Counted from the stretch's first letter, positions 1-6,525 are shown. The stretch is 6,807 bases of DNA from Clostridia bacterium (GCA_900754755.1 CAAEEC010000222.1:1-6807), one strand, 5' to 3'. Notes: generated by a model from the letters alone, not told the origin. Numbers and translations: made by a program.

Positions 1-34
1 AGAAGCGCTCGAATCCAGCCAAAATCTAGAACAA

Positions 35-75
35 GGCCGCCCCGCTTGGTTCTACACGAGCCAAGCGGGGCGGCC
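35..75 (-). terminator. Intrinsic terminator after the nagA-ROK operon
   Basis: A perfect 15-bp inverted repeat (35-49 against 61-75), almost entirely G and C, encloses an 11-nt loop. It begins 11 bp after the ROK stop codon. On the minus strand the stem is followed by TTGTTCTAGATTTT, a broken but T-rich tail. On the plus strand the stem is followed by CAAAATTGC, which has no T-run, so the terminator is read as serving the minus-strand operon. The tail is not a clean T-tract, but stem strength and position make termination likely. Confidence 0.85.
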
Positions 76-86
76 CAAAATTGCAT

Positions 87-1463
87 TTACTTGCGAATTT
101 CCGGCAGGCTGGCGGCCGCAATAGACTGCCCCACGCGGCGGCTGCTTTCATCCGGAATGTGCAGCTCGATGTGCAGTTCTGGGAATTCGCCCGCGAGCAC
201 TTCCTTGGCGCGTTCCAGCAAAATTGCGCCGCCCTCACCGGAAGTCACGCGGCCCATAATGAGCACATGCGCAATTTCATAGAACATGGCGTAGTACGCG
301 ATGGCGTAGCCGAAATACACGCCGATGGTCTCATAGATCTTCCGGGCGCGCGGATCGCCATCCTCCATCAATTTTTGCACGGCCTTCAGGCGATGCGCCA
401 GCGGCTGGGTCGCGTCCAGCTCAATGCCCGCGGCGGGCGCGAGCTTGATCACCGCGTCCTGCGAGAAGTATTTCACGCCGCAGCCATAGTCGCCAGACCA
501 TTCGTCCACCATGGCGCTGGGATTCGCATCCACCGGGACAAAGGCGAGCTCGTTGAGCCAACCGGTGATGTTCCCATTCTTATCTACATATCCGCCCGCT
601 TCGCTGGTGCCCATCGCGATGCCCATCACCGCGTTCTCGTTGAGATCCATGGCGCCGGCCAACGCGGTAACATCGCCGTCGTTGGCCACCTCCAGCGGAA
701 TGTCCGGGCCGATTTCCCGCGCCACATCAATGTACATGTTTTTCACGTACTTATCAAAGTCTTCCGGAGAAACCTTGATGAACAAAGAAGCCGCGCGGAT
801 CTTGTTGTTAATATACACGCCCGCGGAGCTCACGCCAATCGCGTCCACGCGCGGCATATGGCTGGCGGCGGTCTTCATGGCCTCAAGAATACCGTCGTAT
901 TGATATTGCGGATTGCTATTTTCCTTCGGGAACCAGAGCACTTCTTCGGAATAAACGGTTTCGCCATCGATCACAGCGCTGACCTTGCGGTCGCTACCGC
1001 CCGCGTCGAACCCGATGCGGCAGCCGTCCAGATGGCGGCCAATCGCGCTGGCGCCTTCGCGCGCAGCAGGCATTTTGCAGGGGCAATCCACGATGATCAC
1101 TTCAAACGGGCTTTCATAAATGCCGCTCATAAAGGCGCGGTCAAATTCGCGCAGGCCATTGACAGCGTAGGCTGCCTTCAGCTTTTCGCAGAGGGCCTTG
1201 GGGCCGCACAGCGTAATTTTGTAACCGCCGCGCATCCACAAAAGGGACTTCACCACGCGCTCCGCCAAGAGAAAATTCTTTTCATCGTCCACGCCATCGG
1301 GCAGCACGCGCATATCATAACGCGCGACAAAGCCCTGATCGCGCTCAATGGCAATCAGCAAATCTTCACCGCCCGCTTTTTCCACTTGCGCGGCGAAATC
1401 GCGCAGTTCAATGCTCAGCGGCGCGAAGCCAGGATCCAGTTCCGCCAGATATTTAACCGCCAT
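87..1463 (-). CDS. ROK-family (sugar kinase-like) protein with long N-terminal region
   Basis: A 458-residue protein of the ROK / actin-like ATPase type. The first phosphate-binding loop is DAGGSDRK at residues 153-160. SSAGVY lies near 212-217. The expected catalytic ROK aspartate is in NDGD (D262), and the second phosphate loop is GTSEAGGYVD (285-294). Family knowledge: ROK proteins are sugar kinases (glucose, N-acetylmannosamine, GlcNAc) or sugar-sensing repressors. Two things are odd. About 146 residues precede the kinase core, with no helix-turn-helix that I can recognise, where a typical ROK kinase begins directly with the phosphate loop. The cysteine-rich zinc motif of ROK proteins is reduced to GDYGCGVKYF (324-333). 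The start at 1463 is chosen because AAGGAGG lies 8 nt upstream; an in-frame start nine codons earlier has no such site. The gene sits 35 bp behind nagA with no terminator between, so co-transcription is likely. GlcNAc or GalNAc kinase, or a sensor, is inference only. Confidence 0.85.
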   Translation of the reverse strand: MAVKYLAELDPGFAPLSIELRDFAAQVEKAGGEDLLIAIERDQGFVARYDMRVLPDGVDDEKNFLLAERVVKSLLWMRGGYKITLCGPKALCEKLKAAYAVNGLREFDRAFMSGIYESPFEVIIVDCPCKMPAAREGASAIGRHLDGCRIGFDAGGSDRKVSAVIDGETVYSEEVLWFPKENSNPQYQYDGILEAMKTAASHMPRVDAIGVSSAGVYINNKIRAASLFIKVSPEDFDKYVKNMYIDVAREIGPDIPLEVANDGDVTALAGAMDLNENAVMGIAMGTSEAGGYVDKNGNITGWLNELAFVPVDANPSAMVDEWSGDYGCGVKYFSQDAVIKLAPAAGIELDATQPLAHRLKAVQKLMEDGDPRARKIYETIGVYFGYAIAYYAMFYEIAHVLIMGRVTSGEGGAILLERAKEVLAGEFPELHIELHIPDESSRRVGQSIAAASLPEIRK

Positions 1464-1471
1464 GGGAAACG

Positions 1472-1478
1472 CCTCCTT
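1472..1478 (-). promoter_or_regulatory. Ribosome binding site of the ROK gene
   Basis: AAGGAGG on the minus strand ends 8 nt before the ATG at 1463. It decides the start: the upstream in-frame ATG at 1490 would place this site inside the coding sequence. Confidence 0.85.
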
Positions 1479-1498
1479 CTGAAAATGCAATGTGCAAA

Positions 1499-2653
1499 TT
1501 ATGCCGTGTAAACGGTCTTGCCGCCGATAATGGTGGAAAGGACTTCGAACTCATCGTTCAGGATGGCGATATCCGCATCCTTTCCGGGTTCGAGACTGCC
1601 CTTGCAATCGTCCACATGGATGGCTCTCGCGGGCGTAAGGCTCGCCGCGTTCACGGCTTCCCAAATCGGGCAACCGGTCGCGCGCAGATAATTGCGCACC
1701 GCATGGTTGAGCTTTAACACGCTGCCCGCGATGGTGCCGTCTGCCAGACGGCATTCCACGCCCTTCACAAAGATCGGCTGGCCGCCCAGCGTATATTCGC
1801 CGTCCTCCAGGCCGCCCGCGCGCGTGCAGTCCGTGATCAGCACCAGCTTATCGCCCTTCATTTTGCGCACCAGCGGGAAGACAGCCGGGTTAATGTGGAA
1901 ATTGTCGCAGATCATTTCCGTGGTCACATCATCGTTTTGCAGCGCCGCGCCCACAACGCCCGGATCGCGATGCGCGAGAGGCGTCTGCGCGTTAAACAAG
2001 TGCGTAACGTGCCGCGCGCCCGCTTCCATGCCGGCCTTTGCTTCTTCATAGGTGGCGTTCGTATGGCCAATGGAGGCTTCCACATTCGTTTTCTCGCGCA
2101 CGGTGCGGATGCATTCCAGCGCACCCGGCATTTCGGGGGCGAGCGTAAAGATGCGGATCACATCCGCGTTATCCACGATCAGGCTGGCATCCGGCGGAAG
2201 AATGTTGGTTTCCGCCTGAGCGCCCTTTTTCTTGGGGTTGATAAACGGGCCTTCGGCATTCACGCCCAGCGCGCGCGCGCCCTTGAAATCCGGGGATTTG
2301 CCCAGTGCCATCAATTTGCGAACGGCGTCGAGCGCGGCATGGATTTCCGCCAGCGAAACCGTCATTGTGGTGGGGAGCCAACTCGTCACGCCATTTTTGG
2401 CAATGCCTTCGGCCATGGTCACGAGGCCTTCTACCTTGCCATCGCTGGTATCTTCGCCAAGATAACCATGGATGTGCATATCCACCAATCCGGGAATCAC
2501 ATAGGCTCCCTTTGCATCAATCCATTCCACATCGCTCTGGGCACGGATCGCGTCCGCATCCACAAGGCCAATGATCTTTTCATCAAACAAGAGTGCCGCG
2601 TTCTCCACCACGCCCATGGGCATGACGATGCGGCCATTTCCAATTGCGCGCAT
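1499..2653 (-). CDS. nagA: N-acetylglucosamine-6-phosphate deacetylase
   Basis: A 384-residue cytoplasmic amidohydrolase, the usual length for NagA. It hydrolyses GlcNAc-6-phosphate to glucosamine-6-phosphate and acetate in amino-sugar salvage and cell-wall recycling. The hallmarks appear in order: HIH after PGLVDM (H60, H62); the metal-ligand glutamate in NAEGPF (E134); metal-ligand histidines in SIGHTNAT (H197) and HVTHLFNA (H218); a substrate-site histidine in DNFHINP (H253); and the catalytic aspartate in LITDCTRAGG (D275). The C-terminus closes with GSLEPGKDADIAIL, typical of the family's small beta domain. GGAGG lies 7 nt before the ATG and fixes the start. It has its own promoter and is followed 35 bp later by the ROK gene. 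No nagB is in the window. Some relatives act on GalNAc-6-phosphate (AgaA), which the sequence alone cannot exclude. Confidence 0.95.
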   Translation of the reverse strand: MRAIGNGRIVMPMGVVENAALLFDEKIIGLVDADAIRAQSDVEWIDAKGAYVIPGLVDMHIHGYLGEDTSDGKVEGLVTMAEGIAKNGVTSWLPTTMTVSLAEIHAALDAVRKLMALGKSPDFKGARALGVNAEGPFINPKKKGAQAETNILPPDASLIVDNADVIRIFTLAPEMPGALECIRTVREKTNVEASIGHTNATYEEAKAGMEAGARHVTHLFNAQTPLAHRDPGVVGAALQNDDVTTEMICDNFHINPAVFPLVRKMKGDKLVLITDCTRAGGLEDGEYTLGGQPIFVKGVECRLADGTIAGSVLKLNHAVRNYLRATGCPIWEAVNAASLTPARAIHVDDCKGSLEPGKDADIAILNDEFEVLSTIIGGKTVYTA

Positions 2654-2660
2654 ATGGACA

Positions 2661-2665
2661 CCTCC
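2661..2665 (-). promoter_or_regulatory. Ribosome binding site of nagA
   Basis: GGAGG followed by TG on the minus strand, 7 nt before the nagA ATG. It lies between the HAD stop codon and the nagA start and supports the chosen start. Confidence 0.85.
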
Positions 2666-2676
2666 AATGATTTTCC

Positions 2677-3354
2677 TTATAAAATATTATAGCAGATATC
2701 GGAATTTTGCGCAAGCACATCCCGATAATCTTCTATGGCGAGATCGCACATTTTTTGCGCTTCCGCCCACCGTTCCCGCCACACAAATTCCGAAATGGCG
2801 GCGACTTTCATGCCGCACGCTTTGGCGGCGCACATCACAGCGGGCATATCTTCATAGACGATGATTTGCGTCGGGTCTTGCCCCAGCTTTTGCGCGAGTG
2901 CCAGGAAAAATGCGGGATCGTTTTTGCTGATGCCCTCTATATCGGGCGTGGTGACCCATTCGAAACAATCCAGCATACCATGCGCTCGCAGCGCGTGCAG
3001 GGCCATGGGCAGCGGCGTGTAAGTGGCTACAACCATGCGCACGCCGGCGGCCTTCAGCGCCTTCAAGTAGGCGGATGCACCCGGTTTTTCGCGCAAAACC
3101 TCATATTGCTGATCCATGTAGCGATTGTTCTCCGCAATGATCTCATCCACACTCAAGGAAAGGGAAAACTTTTCAATCAGCAATTGCGCGCTATCGTGCA
3201 TGGAGCGCTGGCGCAATTCTTCCACGAAGGAAGGAGGCGCGGATAAGTTGTGCCGAGTCAGAAAGCTGGCATTCAAAGAGCGCCAGGTTGGCATGGAATC
3301 GATCAGAGTTCCATCCATGTCAAAAATGGCTGTTGGCAATCCCAGGTTCAGCAT
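2677..3354 (-). CDS. HAD-superfamily hydrolase (beta-phosphoglucomutase/phosphatase-like)
   Basis: A 225-residue cytoplasmic HAD hydrolase of subfamily I with an alpha-helical cap. Motif I is FDMDGTL with nucleophile D12 and acid/base D14. Motif II is the threonine in VVATYT (T111). Motif III is the lysine in GISKNDP (K144). Motif IV is YEDMPA with E168 and D169. All catalytic residues are present, so an active phosphatase or mutase is expected. The substrate cannot be told from sequence; sugar phosphates and 2-phosphoglycolate are common in this group. The ATG at 3354 is chosen because AAGGAGA lies 11 nt upstream. An in-frame ATG at 3402 would add 16 residues and overlap the MATE gene by 22 bp without a good site. 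It follows the MATE gene by 26 bp and is probably co-transcribed with it. Its 3' end carries the nagA promoter. Confidence 0.9.
   Translation of the reverse strand: MLNLGLPTAIFDMDGTLIDSMPTWRSLNASFLTRHNLSAPPSFVEELRQRSMHDSAQLLIEKFSLSLSVDEIIAENNRYMDQQYEVLREKPGASAYLKALKAAGVRMVVATYTPLPMALHALRAHGMLDCFEWVTTPDIEGISKNDPAFFLALAQKLGQDPTQIIVYEDMPAVMCAAKACGMKVAAISEFVWRERWAEAQKMCDLAIEDYRDVLAQNSDICYNIL
2686..2714 (-). promoter_or_regulatory. Promoter of nagA-ROK, overlapping the HAD gene's 3' end
   Basis: On the minus strand a perfect extended -10, TGCTATAAT, has its TATAAT at 2686-2691. A 17-nt spacer separates it from TTGCGC at 2709-2714, which matches the first three -35 bases. The predicted start lies near 2679, giving a leader of about 25 nt before nagA. 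Coding of the last residues and stop of the HAD gene runs through this promoter. Confidence 0.75.
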
Positions 3355-3365
3355 GCGTCGTTTCG

Positions 3366-3372
3366 TCTCCTT
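3366..3372 (-). promoter_or_regulatory. Ribosome binding site of the HAD gene
   Basis: AAGGAGA on the minus strand, 11 nt before the ATG at 3354, in the short gap behind the MATE stop codon. The spacing is slightly long, but it is the only good site here and it argues for the shorter start. Confidence 0.65.
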
Positions 3373-3380
3373 GCTTTGGT

Positions 3381-4883
3381 TTATACTTGAATGTTGTGCC
3401 ATTTTCCGCTGTTAAACCGGCGCAGCACGCAGCTCATGCGCACGATCATATCCACCAGGCTGGCACACCAAGCGCCCATCAGGGCTACAATTGGAATCTG
3501 ATTTGTCCAGTGGTCGAAAATGGTCAGGCTGGATAGCGCCGTGGACGGCAGTTCGCTGACCAGCGGCGTGAAAAAATGGGTGATAACGTATACGGCCAGG
3601 AAGCTGAGCACGGGCCGGATCCCCGTCACGCATACAAGCATGACCTTCGCCACATATTTGGTATCGCCCGCGCCGCGCAGCGCGCCGCTCATAACGACCG
3701 AAGAAGTTTGGAACGGCTGGAACAGCGCGAGGATCAACATGATGGACGCCGTAGCGTTCACCACGGATTGCTGCGATACGAAAAGGGAAACCAAGGGATA
3801 GCGGAAGGACAGGATGAGCAGCGCCAGCACAATGGCGGTAGTCATGGCAATGCGCTGGGCGATGTTGCCATACATTTGCGCCAAATCAGGCCGCTTGCGC
3901 CCGAGCATTTGCCCGACCAGCGATGTGCCCGCCACGCCAATGCCATCGCCAAACGTGAAGGACAGGTTCAAAAACTGCATGCCAATCTGGTGCGCGGCAA
4001 AAGCAAGCGTTCCCAACTCGGCCACGATGCGAGCATACAGGAAAAAGCCGATGCGCAGCGCTACCTGCTCTAGCATGGCGTTTCCGCCCACTTTCAGGAT
4101 GGAGCGGATGGTGTTGCGGTTCAGGCGCCAATCGTCGCGCCAATGCAATTGTAAATAGGTGCCATGCCGCCTACTGAAAACCGTGTACAGCGCAAACAGC
4201 ATACCCACGCTGAAACCAGTCACCGTGGCAATCGCAGCGCCCTTGACCTCTAGGCGCGGGAAAAAACCAATGCCGTTGATCAAAAAGTAATTGAAAATGA
4301 CGTTCACCACGTTGCTGGTGATGTTGACATACATAGTCGTGCGCGTATTGCCCACGCCGCGCAGAGCGGCGCAAATGCCCATGGAAAGCGCATTGACCGG
4401 CAGGAAATACATAAGGATGCGAAAATAGGTTTCCGCGTCGGCAATGGTATCGGCTTTGGCGCCCGCCATCAGCATCAACTGGCGGGAAAAGAGCAGCCCG
4501 AGGGTCATCATCACGATGGATACGGCTAGGATTAGCACAATGGCGTTGCGCAACGTGCGGTTGGCTTCATCTTGCCGGCCTTCCCCTTTGCGCCGGGCGA
4601 CCACTGCCGTGACGCCGATGTTCATGGCAAACAAGATGCACAGCATCAGCATGCGCGGCTGGCCAACCAGGCCGACCGCCGCTATGGCGGAGGGGCCTAT
4701 GGTGCCGACCATGATCGTGTCCATAGAGCCAATCAGAGACATCAAAACCATTTCCAGCACGGAGGGCAAGGCAATGCGGAGCAGTTCCCGGTATGCGTCG
4801 CGCGTGGCAGGGGCTTCGCCCAGCACGCCACTTTTGGGCAAAAGACGCTCTATGCCGTAAATCCGGTTTAACAAATTTCCCAT
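3381..4883 (-). CDS. MATE-family multidrug/cation efflux transporter
   Basis: A 500-residue integral membrane protein, slightly longer than a typical bacterial MATE (about 450). It should span the inner membrane twelve times and export organic cations, drugs or metabolites using a sodium or proton gradient (family knowledge). After a polar 30-residue N-terminus, the first membrane segment leads into GSMDTIMVG (52-60), the classic MATE helix 1 signature. The two-fold pseudosymmetry shows in the matching motifs ALRGVGNT (173-180) and ALRGAGDT (401-408). A polar stretch around 438-462 separates the last two hydrophobic segments. The ATG at 4883 is preferred over an in-frame TTG three codons upstream. 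The ribosome site is GGGGG, weaker than those of its neighbours. A promoter lies directly upstream, and the HAD gene follows by 26 bp. The substrate is unknown. Confidence 0.93.
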   Translation of the reverse strand: MGNLLNRIYGIERLLPKSGVLGEAPATRDAYRELLRIALPSVLEMVLMSLIGSMDTIMVGTIGPSAIAAVGLVGQPRMLMLCILFAMNIGVTAVVARRKGEGRQDEANRTLRNAIVLILAVSIVMMTLGLLFSRQLMLMAGAKADTIADAETYFRILMYFLPVNALSMGICAALRGVGNTRTTMYVNITSNVVNVIFNYFLINGIGFFPRLEVKGAAIATVTGFSVGMLFALYTVFSRRHGTYLQLHWRDDWRLNRNTIRSILKVGGNAMLEQVALRIGFFLYARIVAELGTLAFAAHQIGMQFLNLSFTFGDGIGVAGTSLVGQMLGRKRPDLAQMYGNIAQRIAMTTAIVLALLILSFRYPLVSLFVSQQSVVNATASIMLILALFQPFQTSSVVMSGALRGAGDTKYVAKVMLVCVTGIRPVLSFLAVYVITHFFTPLVSELPSTALSSLTIFDHWTNQIPIVALMGAWCASLVDMIVRMSCVLRRFNSGKWHNIQV

Positions 4884-4892
4884 GGTGCACAA

Positions 4893-4897
4893 CCCCC
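4893..4897 (-). promoter_or_regulatory. Weak ribosome binding site of the MATE gene
   Basis: GGGGG on the minus strand, 9 nt before the ATG at 4883. It pairs less well with the 16S tail than the AGGAGG sites of the other genes, suggesting lower translation, which is common for membrane transporters. Confidence 0.5.
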
Positions 4898-4912
4898 AGA
4901 CATTCTTGCAAT

Positions 4913-4941
4913 ATTATACCATATTTATGCTTTGTTGTGGG
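4913..4941 (-). promoter_or_regulatory. Promoter of the MATE-HAD unit
   Basis: A perfect extended -10 on the minus strand, TGGTATAAT (4913-4921). At 17 nt spacing the -35 position reads CCCACA (4936-4941), matching only the last three consensus bases. The extended -10 probably compensates. The expected transcript start is about 20 nt upstream of the MATE ATG. The site lies between the GH109-like terminator and the MATE gene. Confidence 0.7.
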
Positions 4942-4995
4942 CACAAACAGACGTAAAATTTTTGCTTGATGTGAAGAGGCGCTTGAAACCACCAA

Positions 4996-5028
4996 AGGCA
5001 GGCCATGCGAAGCGCGCAAAGCCTGCCT
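4996..5028 (-). terminator. Hairpin terminator after the GH109-like gene
   Basis: A perfect 8-bp stem (4996-5003 against 5021-5028) contains an inner 4-bp stem TGCG/CGCA with a five-base loop, separated by a two-by-two internal loop. It lies 27 bp after the stop codon at 5056. On the minus strand it is followed by TTGGTGGTTTC, only moderately T-rich, so termination may be incomplete. A 9-bp direct repeat, TGAAACCAC, flanks it (4984-4992 and 5028-5036). Confidence 0.65.
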
Positions 5029-5055
5029 GAAACCACAATTGCGATAGAATGCCGC

Positions 5056-6303
5056 TTATTCATCCAGCACATACATGCCGGTGCCGTTCTCTCCCTTGCG
5101 TGCGGTAATCCACCTTCCATCGGTGAAATCCGGCACAGGAACCGGCATGCCGCCCATAGCGATGGATTGTTCGGAAAGCGCGGTAATGCACATCCAGCTC
5201 GCGGTATCGTATACATCGATGGGCGGATTTTCTCCCTTTTGCACGCTTTCCACAAAGGCGCGCAGCACCAGATAATCCATGCCACCGTGGCCGCCGCGCA
5301 GGCCGAATTCCTCATAAGCAGTCCACAGGGGATGCTCGTATTCCTTCATATAGGCCTCGTCGCTCTCCCAGCGGTGCGTCCAATACGTAGGATCGACAGG
5401 CGTGCGGCCATCGATATAAATCGAGCGATTGTCCTCCATCCAGATGCCCTTGGTGCCCTGGATTTGGCCGCCGCGGGAATAAGGACGGGGCAGTGTGCAA
5501 TCGTGCGTGAGCAAAATGGTTTCGCCATTGGCGCAACGGATCATGGTGGTCACCACGTCGCCCTCGTTCACCTGCGCACGCGTTACATCGTCGTCCGGCC
5601 GGTGCTCCTTGAGCCAGGCATTCAGCCCAGCGGACTTGGAGGCCATGGCGCACAGGCTTACCATGCGATTGCCGCGGTTGATATTCAGGTATTTGGCGAT
5701 GGGGCCGAGTTCGTGCGTGGGGTACAATTCGCCATTGCGGTGCAGAAAATGGCGCTGACGGTAATGGCGGTTGATATCGCCCATGCCTACTTCATCGCGC
5801 AGGTCGTGCGCATACGCGCCGCGGCAATGCACCACCTCGCCAAATACGCCCTGGCGCACCATATTCAAAAGGGTCATTTCTTCTTTGCCATAGCAGCAGT
5901 TTTCCAGCAGCATCACAGGAAGGCCTGCCTTTTCGCTGGCGCGCACGAGTTGCCAGCATTCGTCAATGGAAGACGCGCCGCCCACTTCCATCGCGGGACG
6001 CAGACCATGGGCCAGCGCTTCCACGGCAATGGCGATATGCGTCTCCCAACTGGTGAAAATCATCACAGCGTCCAAATCGCCGCGTTCCAAAACCTTATGA
6101 AAATCCGTAACAGCGTCCGGCGCGTATCCGCGCGCTTCGCGCACGATTTCGCGCCCCTTTTCGGCCCGATCCGCATATACGTCGCACACAGCAGGAATTT
6201 CAACATCTGGCATGCTCAGCAGCGTTTTCATTTGGCCACAGCCACGACCGCCCAAACCGATCACGCCCAAGCGCACGGTGGAGCCGGCATCGCCCATCTT
6301 CAT
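5056..6303 (-). CDS. Gfo/Idh/MocA-family protein, GH109-like (putative NAD-dependent glycosidase)
   Basis: A 415-residue protein. An N-terminal Rossmann fold opens with VIGLGGRG (14-21), the NAD-binding loop, and includes DAVMIFTSWETH (78-89). The C-terminal part is of the Gfo/Idh/MocA type. Several stretches resemble what I recall of family GH109 (alpha-N-acetylgalactosaminidases using bound NAD): SSIDECWQLV (111-120), ENCCYG (134-139), GAYAHDLR (162-169), NGELYPTHELGP (190-201) with its Tyr/His pair Y194 and H197, INRGNR (208-213), and GGHGGMD (337-343). Such enzymes cleave by transient oxidation at C3, elimination and re-addition. No signal peptide or Tat motif precedes the Rossmann fold, so it acts in the cytoplasm, presumably on imported glycosides. 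AGGAGG 8 nt before the ATG at 6303 fixes the start. It is a single-gene unit. An ordinary sugar dehydrogenase is the alternative; substrate specificity for GalNAc is not proven. Confidence 0.88.
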   Translation of the reverse strand: MKMGDAGSTVRLGVIGLGGRGCGQMKTLLSMPDVEIPAVCDVYADRAEKGREIVREARGYAPDAVTDFHKVLERGDLDAVMIFTSWETHIAIAVEALAHGLRPAMEVGGASSIDECWQLVRASEKAGLPVMLLENCCYGKEEMTLLNMVRQGVFGEVVHCRGAYAHDLRDEVGMGDINRHYRQRHFLHRNGELYPTHELGPIAKYLNINRGNRMVSLCAMASKSAGLNAWLKEHRPDDDVTRAQVNEGDVVTTMIRCANGETILLTHDCTLPRPYSRGGQIQGTKGIWMEDNRSIYIDGRTPVDPTYWTHRWESDEAYMKEYEHPLWTAYEEFGLRGGHGGMDYLVLRAFVESVQKGENPPIDVYDTASWMCITALSEQSIAMGGMPVPVPDFTDGRWITARKGENGTGMYVLDE

Positions 6304-6311
6304 GGCATTTC

Positions 6312-6317
6312 CCTCCT
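6312..6317 (-). promoter_or_regulatory. Ribosome binding site of the GH109-like gene
   Basis: AGGAGG on the minus strand, 8 nt before the ATG at 6303. It rules out the 64-codon upstream extension of the same frame, which would run through the promoter. Confidence 0.9.
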
Positions 6318-6340
6318 GTTTTGGATTGGATTCTGGTTGT

Positions 6341-6369
6341 ATTATAGCATGCATCGGCAGAAGTGAACA
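6341..6369 (-). promoter_or_regulatory. Promoter of the GH109-like gene
   Basis: A perfect extended -10, TGCTATAAT, on the minus strand (TATAAT at 6341-6346). A 17-nt spacer separates it from TGTTCA (6364-6369), matching three of six -35 positions. It gives a leader of about 30 nt before the ATG. Confidence 0.7.
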
Positions 6370-6380
6370 TATAAAATCGG

Positions 6381-6409
6381 TCGAAATCCATTCGATATTC
6401 GTCGCGAAT
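6381..6409. promoter_or_regulatory. Two adjacent small dyads, candidate operator
   Basis: TCGAA, five bases, TTCGA (6381-6395) is followed directly by ATTCG, three bases, CGAAT (6397-6409). Both share the ATTCGA-like half-site. They begin about 12 bp upstream of the -35 of the GH109-like promoter, a common place for an activator site. The half-sites are only five bases long, so chance is possible. Confidence 0.3.
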
Positions 6410-6421
6410 CGCGCAAAACAG

Positions 6422-6443
6422 ACCGCTTTACAGAGATAGCGGT
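6422..6443 (-). terminator. Possible weak terminator hairpin
   Basis: A 6-bp stem ACCGCT/AGCGGT with a ten-base loop. On the minus strand it is followed by CTGTTTTG. It lies upstream of the GH109-like promoter and could stop read-through from a gene beyond the right edge. The stem is short and the T-run has only four bases. Confidence 0.3.
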
Positions 6444-6453
6444 TCCGCCCTCT

Positions 6454-6493
6454 AAAAAGCCCAAGAGCGCCATCGCTTGCGGCAACGATGCTC
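6454..6493 (-). terminator. Possible terminator hairpin with T-run
   Basis: On the minus strand GAGC, ATCG and TTG pair with CAA, CGAT and GCTC (6465-6493), an 11-bp stem interrupted by a one-base and a three-base bulge. It is followed by TTGGGCTTTTT, a T-rich tail reaching about 6454. This is consistent with an intrinsic terminator for a minus-strand transcript arriving from the right. Confidence 0.35.
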
Positions 6494-6506
6494 AAAGTAT
6501 TGACAA

Positions 6507-6525
6507 AGCCTCGAAAAAAGAGGCT
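6507..6525 (-). terminator. Short GC hairpin with T-rich loop
   Basis: AGCCTC pairs with GAGGCT around a seven-base loop (GAAAAAA on the plus strand). On the minus strand the stem can extend to 8 bp with one G-U pair, ending in TTT followed by GTCAATAC. Its role as a terminator is uncertain because the trailing T-run is short. Confidence 0.3.

Noticed and set aside
81..1511. Long plus-strand open frame of 476 codons opposite the ROK gene
   Set aside because: It mirrors the whole ROK gene, is rich in His, Arg and Ala as expected for the antisense of a GC-rich gene, shows no family motif, and lacks a ribosome site. The minus-strand gene has clear motifs and a strong start.
3355..3402. Longer start for the HAD protein at 3402
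   Set aside because: It would add a polar 16-residue extension overlapping the MATE gene, and it lacks a good ribosome site, whereas AAGGAGA precedes the ATG at 3354.
4884..4892. TTG start three codons upstream of the MATE ATG
   Set aside because: The TTG would directly abut the GGGGG ribosome site, leaving no spacing. The ATG at 4883 has 9 nt.
5005..6366. Long plus-strand open frame of 453 codons opposite the GH109-like gene
   Set aside because: Same reasoning: an antisense shadow with His/Ala-rich composition and no recognisable domain, running through the terminator and promoter of the real gene.
6304..6495. 64-codon N-terminal extension of the GH109-like protein
   Set aside because: It would translate the promoter and ribosome site, and a Rossmann fold normally begins close to the N-terminus, as it does from the ATG at 6303.
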